In this document: positions 43,776 through 52,014 of the stretch, piece after piece | Layout of the letters: every line of letters begins with the position of its first letter | Numbering within the stretch: the stretch's first letter is position 1 | NCBI RefSeq assembly: GCF_015679185.1 | Contig: NZ_CP064939.1 | Span: 1,736,001 to 1,800,000 of the forward strand | Length of the DNA stretch: 64,000 bases | Direction: 5' to 3' | Source of the DNA: Pedobacter endophyticus | Lineage (GTDB): Bacteria > Bacteroidota > Bacteroidia > Sphingobacteriales > Sphingobacteriaceae | Program-made: the position numbers and the translations under genes | The notes under the pieces: model-generated | What the model was told of the DNA's origin: nothing | Seen by the model: only the letters and a program-made list of their open reading frames with translations | Databases searched by the model: none

Positions 43776-44379
43776 ACTTCAAATACTTCCACATTCGCGG
43801 CTTTCCCTCCGCAATCCACTCAATAGCAGTTTGTAGTCTTTTTTGCTTTGTTGCTTCGGTTTTAGCTTCCTCGAGCCACATAACGTATTCCTTTTTGTTC
43901 GATTGGCTAAAATTCTGAAATACGGCCATTGCTTTCGAATCTTGCTGCAGGGCATCGATAAAATATTCAGGAATAATAAGTGGTGTCGATTCTGCCTTTT
44001 TGGTTTTGGGAGGCAGTTTGATGTTGTCTTCGTTTAACTGAATGGCTTCTTGAATATAGGCAAGCAAAATCTCATCGCTGGGCAAGTCGTTAAATGATGT
44101 TATTTTGCCCAATGTACCCATTGCGGTGCTTTTATCGCTAAACAGTTTGTGCTCATCCTGCATCAGCGAAGCTTTCCAGAAACCGAATGCGCAGTGGTTC
44201 TTAAACGCAGCGATATGACAAACCGGGCCTTTTAATTCGAAAAATGGCATTCCCCATTTTATTTTTTCCTCAATGCGGGCATCAGCCTGATGAACGAGGT
44301 TACGCAAATGGTCTAAAATAGGAATGGCAAATTCCGCCGATTTGATAATGTATTGATCTACCTGAACACTGGTATGCAT
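43774..44379 (-). CDS. YdeI/OmpD-associated family protein (DUF1801-like)
   Basis: 201 residues. An N-terminal DUF1801-like fold (LRNLVHQADARIEEKIKWGMPFFELKGPVCHIAAFKNHCAFGFWKA, about 25-70) is followed by the helical YdeI tail with the signature IPEYFIDALQQDSKAMAVFQNFSQSNKKEYVMWLEEAKTEATKQKRL (about 134-182). Such proteins are cytoplasmic and poorly understood. It converges with the NlpC/P60 gene. Confidence 0.85.
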   Translation of the reverse strand: MHTSVQVDQYIIKSAEFAIPILDHLRNLVHQADARIEEKIKWGMPFFELKGPVCHIAAFKNHCAFGFWKASLMQDEHKLFSDKSTAMGTLGKITSFNDLPSDEILLAYIQEAIQLNEDNIKLPPKTKKAESTPLIIPEYFIDALQQDSKAMAVFQNFSQSNKKEYVMWLEEAKTEATKQKRLQTAIEWIAEGKPRMWKYLK

Positions 44380-44404
44380 ATCGATTGTTTTTTGAATGCT
44401 TAAG

Positions 44405-45292
44405 TTAAAGTAAAACTATTTTTAATGCAAGCTCCACATCGCCTTGCTGGAGGAATTTTTTCGCCAGCTCATGCAGCTCCCTTTCTCTGTTCGTCGCATC
44501 GCCAATAGTTGCATCCAAAACCTCTTTTACCTCGGTATGCAAACCAATTAAATCTATGTCGTCGTCACTCGGCAAATGCTCAACATTGCCCAGCATACCT
44601 AAATCGTTACCCGTTAAAACTTTCGATAAACGCACCGACTGAGGCAAACTATCAACGCCGATTCCCAATTTGGCCAAAGGTTTAGCAACCTTGAATAAGT
44701 TGGCATCGGTAACGCGGCAATACCAATCGCCACCAAGGCGAGCCACCAAATCTATTTTTTTCTGGTCTATTTTGCCATCATCGCCCAAAATATCCTCGTT
44801 AATATGAATCAACTTAATTTCGGCTAAAACCAAATTCCCTGCACCATTGGTGTTTCCCAAAGAGATTACCTCATTAATTACGCATTCGAACTGAACAGGT
44901 GCTTCGGCCACCCGCGGTGGCCTGACAATTTCAGATTTCAACATGGTAAAGCCAGATTTTTCAAACTCGTTAATCCCTTTCGCATATTCGGTGCTCGCGA
45001 GGCTCATTTGTTGCACCATATTGTAGTTTACAACATTAATAACACATTCTTTTACCTGTAAAACGTTCTCCAAGGTATGTTTTATGGTGTTATCCCTTAC
45101 ACGCCGGGCCGGAGAAAAAATGCAAATCGGCGGTTTGGTGCTAAACATATTGAAAAAGCTGAAAGGGCTTAGATTGACATTTCCATCAGCATCGATGGTA
45201 GAAGCAAAACAAATTGGACGTGGCGCAATGGCATACTGCAAGTAATTTTGCAGTTCAACAGCGCTTAAGTCTTCCGTTTTTAGTGTGAGCAC
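44405..45292 (-). CDS. Flavin reductase family protein in the tyrosine-degradation region
   Basis: 295 residues from the GTG at 45292, which gives MLTLKTEDLSAVELQNYLQYAIAPRPICFASTIDADGNVNLSPFSFFN; a longer frame from 45391 has no homologous N-terminus. The split-barrel FMN-binding fold covers about 15-200 (SPFSFFNMFS, CVINVV, SGFTMLKSEIVRPPRVAEAPVQFEC). A helical C-terminal extension of about 90 residues follows. It is 203 bp downstream of the fumarylacetoacetase-like gene on the same strand; in Bacteroidota this pairing is seen near homogentisate genes, but its reaction is unknown. Confidence 0.82.
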   Translation of the reverse strand: MLTLKTEDLSAVELQNYLQYAIAPRPICFASTIDADGNVNLSPFSFFNMFSTKPPICIFSPARRVRDNTIKHTLENVLQVKECVINVVNYNMVQQMSLASTEYAKGINEFEKSGFTMLKSEIVRPPRVAEAPVQFECVINEVISLGNTNGAGNLVLAEIKLIHINEDILGDDGKIDQKKIDLVARLGGDWYCRVTDANLFKVAKPLAKLGIGVDSLPQSVRLSKVLTGNDLGMLGNVEHLPSDDDIDLIGLHTEVKEVLDATIGDATNRERELHELAKKFLQQGDVELALKIVLL

Positions 45293-45495
45293 GATATAAA
45301 AAAATTGAAAGTGTACGATGTTTTGAAAAGCGGTTGCACCTTTTCTAAAGGCAGTCTCACCATCTGCATTGTCTCTGAAAAGCAGATGCAAGATTGCTCT
45401 TCCGAAGGTGCTCCTATGGAGCGCTTCGGTTGAAAAGACAAATTTTCATCAATGCGAACGCTCTTGCTTACAATCGATCTTGTATTTAAGGATTA
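45293..45495. other. Spacer with a palindromic repeat fragment
   Basis: The sequence around 45404-45430 is a hairpin, CGAAGGTGCTCC-TA-GGAGCGCTTCGG, related to the GTGCTCCAATGGAGC palindrome at 5889. No gene. Confidence 0.5.
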
Positions 45496-46491
45496 CTATT
45501 TCTTTAAGGCCAGAATAGAAAAATCGGTATCAGCCCTGGTAATATTATTCGTTAGCGCTCCCAAGCCGGTTATTTCCATTTCTACAATGTCGCCCGGTTG
45601 CAACCATTGCGCTTTATAGTTGGCGTCGTTAAACAAACCCGTACCATTTAGCTCAAGAAAACAGCCTGTGCCTACCGTTCCCGATCCGATTACATCACCT
45701 GGTAAAATATCAACACCATAGGCACAACGCTCAATAATTTCGGCGAAGGTCCAATCCATATCGGCAGCATTTCCTTTCGATACCTCAATGCCGTTTACGC
45801 GGCAGGTCATTTTTAAATCGTAAGCATTGCCAACGTGTCCTTCTTTCGCCGGCACCTTGTACTTTTCCAGTTCATCGGGCGTAACCAGCCATGGCCCAAT
45901 AGCGGTGCAAAAATCTTTGCCTTTGGCCGGGCCAAGGTTCAGCACCATCTCTTCCATTTGCAAAGTTCGGGCGCTCATATCGTTCATAATCATATAACCG
46001 GCAATGTAACTGTCGGCATCAGCAGCTTTAACATTTCTGCCTTTTTTGCCGATAACGATGGCCAGTTCGAGTTCGAAATCGAGCTTTTCGAAATGATCGG
46101 GCATACACTCAATTTCGCCGTTGCCTTGAATGGAATTATGGTTGGTAAAATAAAAAATCGGGTATTCATCGTACTGTGGAATCATATCAACCTTTCGGTT
46201 ACGGCGAGCCGCAGCTACATGTTGCCTAAACGCATATGCATCGCGGCAGCTTGTTGGATTTGGAACAGGTGCCAAAAGCTCATAAAAAACTTCTTCTTTC
46301 GCTGTTAAGCCTCCGTTTTTGATGTCGGTATCTACCTTTTTTGCACGATCCATTAGTACTTCCCCGCCCTGCAAAAACTCACTCATGTTATCAGGGATCA
46401 ACTTATCACAACTGTTTAGGTTGTAAATATGCCCATCTATAAACAGGCCCAAATGTGCACTATCTTCGGTTTTGTACGATACTAATTTCAT
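45496..46491 (-). CDS. Fumarylacetoacetate hydrolase family protein
   Basis: 331 residues. The FAH fold is clear from about residue 85 on: YAFRQHVAAARRNRK, the metal-binding E...E pattern in DFELELAIVIGKKGRNV (about 137-153), MNDMSARTLQ (about 168) with Asp ligand, and GTGCFLELNG near 275. Together with homogentisate dioxygenase it would complete tyrosine breakdown to fumarate and acetoacetate. Its size and opening MKLVSYKTEDSAHLGLFIDG fit the fumarylacetoacetase-like branch. No maleylacetoacetate isomerase gene is in the window. It is divergent from the DUF3800 islet. Confidence 0.88.
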   Translation of the reverse strand: MKLVSYKTEDSAHLGLFIDGHIYNLNSCDKLIPDNMSEFLQGGEVLMDRAKKVDTDIKNGGLTAKEEVFYELLAPVPNPTSCRDAYAFRQHVAAARRNRKVDMIPQYDEYPIFYFTNHNSIQGNGEIECMPDHFEKLDFELELAIVIGKKGRNVKAADADSYIAGYMIMNDMSARTLQMEEMVLNLGPAKGKDFCTAIGPWLVTPDELEKYKVPAKEGHVGNAYDLKMTCRVNGIEVSKGNAADMDWTFAEIIERCAYGVDILPGDVIGSGTVGTGCFLELNGTGLFNDANYKAQWLQPGDIVEMEITGLGALTNNITRADTDFSILALKK

Positions 46492-46731
46492 AAAAAATTT
46501 GGTTAAAAGGTGTTGGCAAAGCTACGGAAATATGCTAAAGCACCAATAAAGTTAAAAAATTTATGGCTTTTGCGCTAACGGATATTTTTTATTCATATAT
46601 TAGATTTTACAACTTATAGGAATTTCTACCGCATTAATAACGGGTACCAATAATCAATATTCAGCAGTTGTGTTCAGACAATCTGTCTAATTTTAAGAAG
46701 CTAACAGCAATATAAACAACAACCTTGTACC

Positions 46732-47598
46732 ATGAGCATATTTTTTGGATTCAGCGATGAATGTGGGGCCTATCAGACAGAAAAAACCATTAAGCACGTT
46801 GCTGTGCACCCATATTATATTAGATGTACCTTAATAATAAAAGCGGATGACTGGAAAAAAATCAATACGCTTTTCCGTGATTTAAAAGTAGAATACGATC
46901 TACCATTGGAACGAGAAATAAAATGGGCTTATTTATGGCAGCTAAGAAAGTTCCAAAAGGAAAAAAAAGAAATTCCAAAAAATAAAGATTTCAAATTCTT
47001 AGAGCACCACAGTTACAAGTCGCTGATTGAGTTTGTTGATAGCAGTTTAAGCCTCTTGAATTATATTGACTACAAAAAGATTATTATTACTCACACAGAA
47101 AACCGAACCTGTCCAAAGATTAATGAAAAGGCGATGTTAAAAATGCATCTCCAGGAGCACATGCAACGTGTAGAAATGGAAACTCAGGCAAGGGACGGAC
47201 AAAATTTAGCTGTAATGTTTTTTGACCCAGTATGTGAAAATACAGACAAATACTTGAGAGATATCTATTTTGACCTTTTTAGTTCTGGTGACTTCATTAG
47301 TTCTTATAAACACATTAAGGACAGTTTAAATATCGAATATTCGCATCAAAGTGTTGGGATTCAACTAACAGATTTCATTTCGGGAGCTTTTTCGTCGATT
47401 TTAAAGGGCTTAAAGTCTAACAACTATGAAATGGGGAAAATCATGTTTTACGACTACATCTATCCAAATTTGAGGTGTCATAAACAAACAGTGTGGGGAG
47501 CAGGCATAAGAGAGGTCCCTAGCGATATGTGCTATAGAAACAAACTCACTAAAGAGCTATTAGCCGATTTGGAAAAAATGAAAAGGAATAGGGACTGA
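46732..47598 (+). CDS. DUF3800 family protein
   Basis: 288 residues. It begins with an RNase-H-like strand FGFSDECG (D9, E10) and has the late signature SVGIQLTDFISGAFSSILKG (about 205-224), the DUF3800 pattern of acidic residues. Members occur in mobile and defence contexts; activity is not established. Codons are AT-rich compared with neighbours. The gene interrupts the tyrosine-degradation region and is followed by a coiled-coil gene and a decayed ORF. Confidence 0.85.
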   Translation: MSIFFGFSDECGAYQTEKTIKHVAVHPYYIRCTLIIKADDWKKINTLFRDLKVEYDLPLEREIKWAYLWQLRKFQKEKKEIPKNKDFKFLEHHSYKSLIEFVDSSLSLLNYIDYKKIIITHTENRTCPKINEKAMLKMHLQEHMQRVEMETQARDGQNLAVMFFDPVCENTDKYLRDIYFDLFSSGDFISSYKHIKDSLNIEYSHQSVGIQLTDFISGAFSSILKGLKSNNYEMGKIMFYDYIYPNLRCHKQTVWGAGIREVPSDMCYRNKLTKELLADLEKMKRNRD

Positions 47599-47765
47599 AC
47601 CAACTAATGATTCGTGAGGACAAAAAGTAGCATAGGTCTCCACCACGAATAACAGGCATAAAATCCTCTGGTTAAAAATAAAAGCAAATGAAAGAACAAA
47701 AAAACATCAAAAAAAAAGAAAATGAAGCTTAAGAATCTAGTCACGATGAAACATATTGTTTTACC

Positions 47766-48203
47766 ATGTTTATTTTTCGCCATAATAAATATAAGTTTGC
47801 TCAACAAAAAAAGCCTGTGCCTAAATCGTCGTTATCTCAGCAAAAAGTGGCGACTTCAACGGTCACTATCGCTAGTTTATCAAGAAAAATAGCCGAAATA
47901 AGCGAGCAGTATGAGCAACAAAAGCAAAAAATTGCTGGATTAGAAAGCAAAGTTGAAGATTTGAAGAACGGCTTGGAAACAAGTGAAGATAACTTTAAGA
48001 AGCTAAAAGGAGCTGTTTATGAGTTAAGGGAGCTAAAAAGTAGTGTTCAAGATTTAAAGGGAGATGTTAAAATAATGAAAGATGGAGCTTACAGCACTAG
48101 CGATAGAGAAAGAAGCATGGACGGAATGTGGGATAGAATCGAAAAATTATCCAAAGCTACCGATGATTTAAAAGCAGACGTAGAGAAATTGAAAAGAAAT
48201 TGA
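47766..48203 (+). CDS. Coiled-coil protein of unknown function
   Basis: 145 residues. A basic N-terminal part with Ser/Thr residues is followed by a long heptad-like coiled coil (about 35-145: SRKIAEISEQYEQQKQKIAGLESKVEDL...). No signal peptide or membrane helix. Together with the adjacent DUF3800 gene it forms a small AT-rich islet; no function is recognised. The ATG at 47766 is the only good start in frame. Confidence 0.6.
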   Translation: MFIFRHNKYKFAQQKKPVPKSSLSQQKVATSTVTIASLSRKIAEISEQYEQQKQKIAGLESKVEDLKNGLETSEDNFKKLKGAVYELRELKSSVQDLKGDVKIMKDGAYSTSDRERSMDGMWDRIEKLSKATDDLKADVEKLKRN

Positions 48204-48290
48204 TTTACTATTATACGTAAAAAAAAGGGCGAGCCACTACAGCGCATCTTTCGAAAAGTAAAGGAAATTGAGAAATAAAAAATATTTAGC

Positions 48291-48467
48291 TCACGCATTT
48301 CAACTTTATCTACTGGAGCGTTGTTGGGCTTTATTGTGCCTGTATGGCCGACATATTATCGAGGCTTCCTAAATTATATTAACGGAAACTGGCGACCAAC
48401 AACAGGTGTTGGAGTAGGAATTTGAGTTGCAATAGCAGTAGCAATCGCTTTTTTCGTAAAACACTAA
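48291..48467 (+). pseudogene. Decayed small membrane-protein ORF with in-frame TGA
   Basis: Reading in this frame from 48291 gives a hydrophobic stretch (STLSTGALLGFIVPVWPTYYRGFLNYINGN...) up to a TGA at 48423, then 13 further sensible hydrophobic codons (VAIAVAIAFFVKH) to TAA at 48465. There is no start codon upstream in frame (TAA at 48277). It looks like a remnant of a protein of two membrane helices. Confidence 0.45.
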
Positions 48468-48612
48468 CCCAAATGGACAAAACAATAAAAAAATGTGGCC
48501 AGCCAAAACACCTGTTCAACGAATATGACGGTTGATGCATCGAAGCTTTCTATTAAACCCAAACTAACCGGCCATAAATGAAAGATGACATCGAAATGGC
48601 GCACAACAAACG

Positions 48613-48620
48613 TAAATTTG
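48613..48620 (+). promoter_or_regulatory. -7 element of msrB
   Basis: TAAATTTG fits TAnnTTTG, 25 bp before the msrB ATG. No clear -33 element. Confidence 0.45.
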
Positions 48621-48645
48621 CGTAAATATAGCAAAAGAAAAAATC

Positions 48646-49098
48646 ATGATAAACTGGAACGACGTTATCAAATATACGAACCAGGGCAATCCTACGCCCG
48701 ATAAAAGAGTGGAGAAGACGGAAGCTGAATGGAAAGCCTTGCTTACGCCCGAACAATTTAGGATTACGCGTTTAAAAGGTACCGAGCCAGCCGGTAGTGG
48801 CGCTTTTTGCCATGCACATGATGCAGGTAAGTACAAATGCATCTGCTGTGATAACGAACTGTTTGATTCGACCATTAAATTCAGTTCTAGCAGTGGGTGG
48901 CCAAGTTTTACACAGCCGATAAGAGAGAACGCAATAAAATACGAAAAAGACACCACGTACGGAATGATTCGTGTGGAGGTGATGTGCAATAATTGCGACG
49001 GACATTTGGGGCATGTATTCCCCGATGGACCTGAGCCCAGCGGTTTAAGGTATTGCATTAATTCAGAATCGATCGATTTGATCAAAATAGGAGCTTAA
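48646..49098 (+). CDS. msrB: Peptide-methionine (R)-S-oxide reductase
   Basis: 150 residues. The zinc site C65-x-x-C68 and C114-x-x-C117, SSGWPSF (83-89), GHLGHVFPDGP (119-129) and catalytic C137 in RYCINS identify MsrB. It reduces methionine-R-sulfoxide in proteins. No signal peptide, so it acts in the cytoplasm. It is followed after 66 bp by msrA on the same strand; together they cover both sulfoxide stereoisomers. Confidence 0.95.
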   Translation: MINWNDVIKYTNQGNPTPDKRVEKTEAEWKALLTPEQFRITRLKGTEPAGSGAFCHAHDAGKYKCICCDNELFDSTIKFSSSSGWPSFTQPIRENAIKYEKDTTYGMIRVEVMCNNCDGHLGHVFPDGPEPSGLRYCINSESIDLIKIGA

Positions 49099-49164
49099 TT
49101 CCCCAAACAGATCTATTTACAGATCCTTAAAAAAATTCGCAATTTAAATTCAATAACAAAAAAA

Positions 49165-49803
49165 ATGAAAATGAAGATATTCAGCTTATTATCGCCATTC
49201 TTTTTGCTGGTAACCTTTGTGGCGTGCGGCACAACAGACAGTAACCAAAAAGCGAAGCAGGAAGCAAACAATCAAATTAAACCATTGGCCACCAAAAACC
49301 TAAAAAACGCTAAACGAGCGTATATTGCGGGCGGTTGCTTTTGGGGAATGGAAGAACTTTTTAGAAAACAAAAAGGTGTGCTCGATACAGAAGTCGGTTA
49401 TATAGGCGGCGATAATCAAAACCCAACTTATGACAACCATCCGGGACATGCAGAGGCGCTTGAAATAACCTACGACTCAACAGCGACGAATTTCAGAGAA
49501 ATATTGGACTATTTCTATCGCATACATAATCCAACCACCGTAGATAGACAAGGAAATGATCGGGGTTCGAGCTACCGTTCGGCTATTTTTTATCAAAATG
49601 AAGCAGAAAAGAAGATAGCCCAGGAAGTAATCGGCATTGTAGATCAATCGAAAAGATGGGATGGAAAAGTAGTAACCAAGCTGGAGCCCTATGTAAAGTT
49701 TTGGCCGGCAGAAGAAGAACATCAAGATTATTTATTAAAGCACCCGAATGGTTATACCTGTCATTATGAGCGGTTTGGTTCTTTTTTGGATAGAAAGGAA
49801 TAA
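49165..49803 (+). CDS. msrA: Lipoprotein peptide-methionine (S)-S-oxide reductase
   Basis: 212 residues. The lipobox VACG puts the lipid-modified Cys at about residue 21. The MsrA core follows: catalytic C58 in GGCFWG, GYIGGDNQNPTYDNHPGHAEALEITYD, and the acidic EEEHQDYL near 190. It acts at the envelope on methionine-S-sulfoxide while the partner MsrB has no export signal, an uneven pairing. The two genes are probably one operon. Confidence 0.94.
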   Translation: MKMKIFSLLSPFFLLVTFVACGTTDSNQKAKQEANNQIKPLATKNLKNAKRAYIAGGCFWGMEELFRKQKGVLDTEVGYIGGDNQNPTYDNHPGHAEALEITYDSTATNFREILDYFYRIHNPTTVDRQGNDRGSSYRSAIFYQNEAEKKIAQEVIGIVDQSKRWDGKVVTKLEPYVKFWPAEEEHQDYLLKHPNGYTCHYERFGSFLDRKE

Positions 49804-49864
49804 AGAACCGGGTGGATACAAATGGCATCCACCCAAAATCCCTGCTCGTGGTAGCGCCTCCAAT

Positions 49865-50161
49865 GCTATTGAGTTAAGCTATTTATTGACATTATAAAAA
49901 GGATTTAGGCATTAGCTTAATAGGAATGACCTTTATTCTTGCCGTCTTTCCCGCGCAGGCGGTACCGAAACTTCGGGAATTAATCTAAATGTATTAGGCT
50001 TTGCATTAAGATCCCCAGCCAAGCTGAGGATGACAACCGTTCATAGTTGGCGCTACCATTGACGTTTTTACTACTTTGGGCTTAACGCACTGGCTCACTG
50101 TCTCCCCCCTTGTCGTAGCGTCTCGCTACAGACTGACAATTGACAAGCTTAACTTAATAGC
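49865..50161. mobile_element. MITE-like element B with terminal inverted repeats
   Basis: Left end GCTATTGAGTTAAGCTA (49865-49881) and right end AAGCTTAACTTAATAGC (50145-50161) match as inverted repeats at 15 of 17 positions. The right end with the preceding GACTGACAATTGAC is nearly the same as in element A. The inside includes a CTTTCCCGCGCAGGCGG fragment. Transposition is not proven. Confidence 0.45.
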
Positions 50162-50288
50162 ACTGGTAGCGTCTCGCTACAACAAATGTAACTCATTTGG
50201 AAAAAAGCATACAATCACTTCTATTCAACTGCTCGCTTAAATCTATCAAAAATTGGAATGCGTTTACTCCGCCCCAAAACAACATTAG

Positions 50289-50319
50289 TTTGCTTTTCAT
50301 AAAAAAAATCCTAAATTAG
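50289..50319 (+). promoter_or_regulatory. Promoter for hmgA
   Basis: TTTG (50289-50292), exactly 19 bp, TAAATTAG (50312-50319). It would give a leader of about 200 nt before the ATG at 50524, longer than for other genes here. Confidence 0.55.
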
Positions 50320-50523
50320 CGGTAACAAACCATGATTTTAAAAGCATTACATATCCACTTAGTTAACGATGCCATCGCTGCACGCCGTTACAAGATGCTT
50401 TCCAAATTGATCATGGCTCAGTATTCACTATAGTATTCCTGCTATTTCTCCAGATTGGAACGCATTCGCGTTTTACCTTTCTTCCTGTTAAGCTATTTTC
50501 TTTCTAACCATAATTTTATAGTT

Positions 50524-51681
50524 ATGCCTGTTTATCATAAATTAGGCCAAATTCCTGCAAAGCGACATACGGTTTTTCGTAAGCCCGATGGAAATCTTTA
50601 CGCCGAGGAATTGGTTTCGACCGAGGGTTTTTCGAGCCTCTACTCATTGGTTTATCATTGCCACCCGCCAACTATTGTGAAACATTTGGGCGAACCCTAC
50701 AATGTTGAGCCTAAAATTGCACGCGAAAAGCACTTAAAACACACCAGCCTGATTGGTTTTAATATCAAACCCGAGGATGACTTTTTAAAAAGCCGAAAAC
50801 CTGTGTTGGTCAACAGCGATTTGCATGTGGTTTTGGCCGCTCCGAGAAAGTCGATGACCGATTATTTTTATAAAAATAGTCAGGCCGACGAAATGATCTT
50901 CGTACACGAGGGCTCAGGGAAACTAAAAACGGGTTTTGGCGAAATTAAATTCGGATATGGCGATTATCTGATCATTCCGAGGGGAACAATTTATCAAATG
51001 GAGTTTGATAATGAGACAAATCGGCTGTTCATTGTAGAAAGTTTTAGTCCGCTGAGGGCGCCAAAACGTTACCTCAACCAATACGGCCAACTTATGGAGC
51101 ATGCGCCTTACTGTGAGCGTGACCTGCGCCTGCCCGAAAACCTTCAAACTCACGATGAATACGGCGATTTTAAAGTGCTGATTAAAAAGCAGGGTTTAAT
51201 TTATCCATATACCTACGGCACGCACCCTTTCGATTATATTGGCTGGGACGGTTATCATTATCCTTACGCTTTTTCAATACACGATTTTGAGCCGATTACG
51301 GGACGTTTACATCAACCGCCGCCAGTGCATCAAACCTTTGAAGGGCACAATTTTGTGGTCTGCTCATTTGTTCCCCGCAAATACGACTACCACCCCGACT
51401 CTATTCCGGCACCTTACAACCACAGTAATGTAGATAGCGATGAGGTTTTATATTATGTTGATGGCGATTTTATGAGTAGAAAAAGCGTAGTAAAAGGACA
51501 AATTACGCTGCATCCGGGCGGAATTCCGCATGGGCCTCATCCCGGCACAGTAGAGAAATCGATCGGTAAGGAAAAGACAGATGAACTTGCGGTAATGATC
51601 GATCCGTTTAGGCCACTGATGCTTACACAAGAAGCCCTCGAAATTGAAGACGAAAATTATTATAAAAGCTGGAGTAGTTAG
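50524..51681 (+). CDS. hmgA: Homogentisate 1,2-dioxygenase
   Basis: 385 residues from the ATG at 50524, which yields MPVYHKLGQIPAKRHTVFRKPDG, the usual N-terminus of bacterial members; an upstream in-frame extension (50455) is unlikely. The Fe(II) ligands are recognisable as H300 (YNHSN), E307 (DSDEV) and H336 (GGIPHGPHPG). It opens the ring of homogentisate to maleylacetoacetate. The gene precedes hppD on the same strand with a heptad array between them. Confidence 0.95.
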   Translation: MPVYHKLGQIPAKRHTVFRKPDGNLYAEELVSTEGFSSLYSLVYHCHPPTIVKHLGEPYNVEPKIAREKHLKHTSLIGFNIKPEDDFLKSRKPVLVNSDLHVVLAAPRKSMTDYFYKNSQADEMIFVHEGSGKLKTGFGEIKFGYGDYLIIPRGTIYQMEFDNETNRLFIVESFSPLRAPKRYLNQYGQLMEHAPYCERDLRLPENLQTHDEYGDFKVLIKKQGLIYPYTYGTHPFDYIGWDGYHYPYAFSIHDFEPITGRLHQPPPVHQTFEGHNFVVCSFVPRKYDYHPDSIPAPYNHSNVDSDEVLYYVDGDFMSRKSVVKGQITLHPGGIPHGPHPGTVEKSIGKEKTDELAVMIDPFRPLMLTQEALEIEDENYYKSWSS

Positions 51682-51895
51682 TCGGGAAGGCCGAAAGTCG
51701 GGAGTCGGGAGTCCGGAGTCCGGAGAGCAAAGCTGAAAGACTAAAGCGGTATGGTTAAAGCTGAAAGACCAAAGGCAAAGCGAGTGGTTAGTCCAAAGTC
51801 GCGAAGTCTGAAGAGCAAAGCAGAAGATGAAAGCTAAAAGCGGAAAGACTAAAGCTGAAAGACCCCAGAGATGAAAGACTAAAACTAAAAAGAAA
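51682..51895 (+). repeat. Longest heptad array, between hmgA and hppD
   Basis: It begins on the base after the hmgA stop and runs about 28 purine-rich units in 7-bp phase with one phase slip near 51793: AGTCGGG and AGTCCGG units first, then AGCTGAA and AGACTAA units. The following 51896-52014 holds a GGGGAGGGTTGGGTGGGG repeat fragment. Confidence 0.9.
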
Positions 51896-52014
51896 ATTTA
51901 TGGCCACGCCGTGTATGCAAAATGCTAAGCTCTCCCTTCTGGGGAGGGTTGGGTGGGGCTTAAAATCATCCGATTTCGGAACTCCGACTTTCGGACTTAA
52001 AAAAATAAAAAAAC

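Larger units (their letters stand above)
49804..50523. other. Gene-free region with hairpin, MITE-like element and promoter
   Basis: No gene. A perfect 8-bp hairpin GGGTGGAT/ATCCACCC lies at 49810-49834 just after msrA but without a T run. Repeat fragments follow to 50161, then the hmgA promoter at 50289. Confidence 0.65.

Noticed and set aside
45835-46308. 157-codon ORF antisense to the FAH-family gene
   Set aside because: Shadow of a well-supported gene on the other strand; no recognisable protein features.
47746-47765. Signal-peptide-like frame starting MKHIVLPCLFF before the coiled-coil gene
   Set aside because: The frame loses any sensible sequence after about 20 codons and stops; likely chance or remnant.
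48423-48425. Selenocysteine or programmed readthrough at the TGA
   Set aside because: No start codon in frame and no evidence of a hairpin after the TGA; decay is the simpler explanation.
49810-49834. Terminator after msrA
   Set aside because: The 8-bp hairpin is perfect but no T run follows on the plus strand, so it is noted only as a hairpin.
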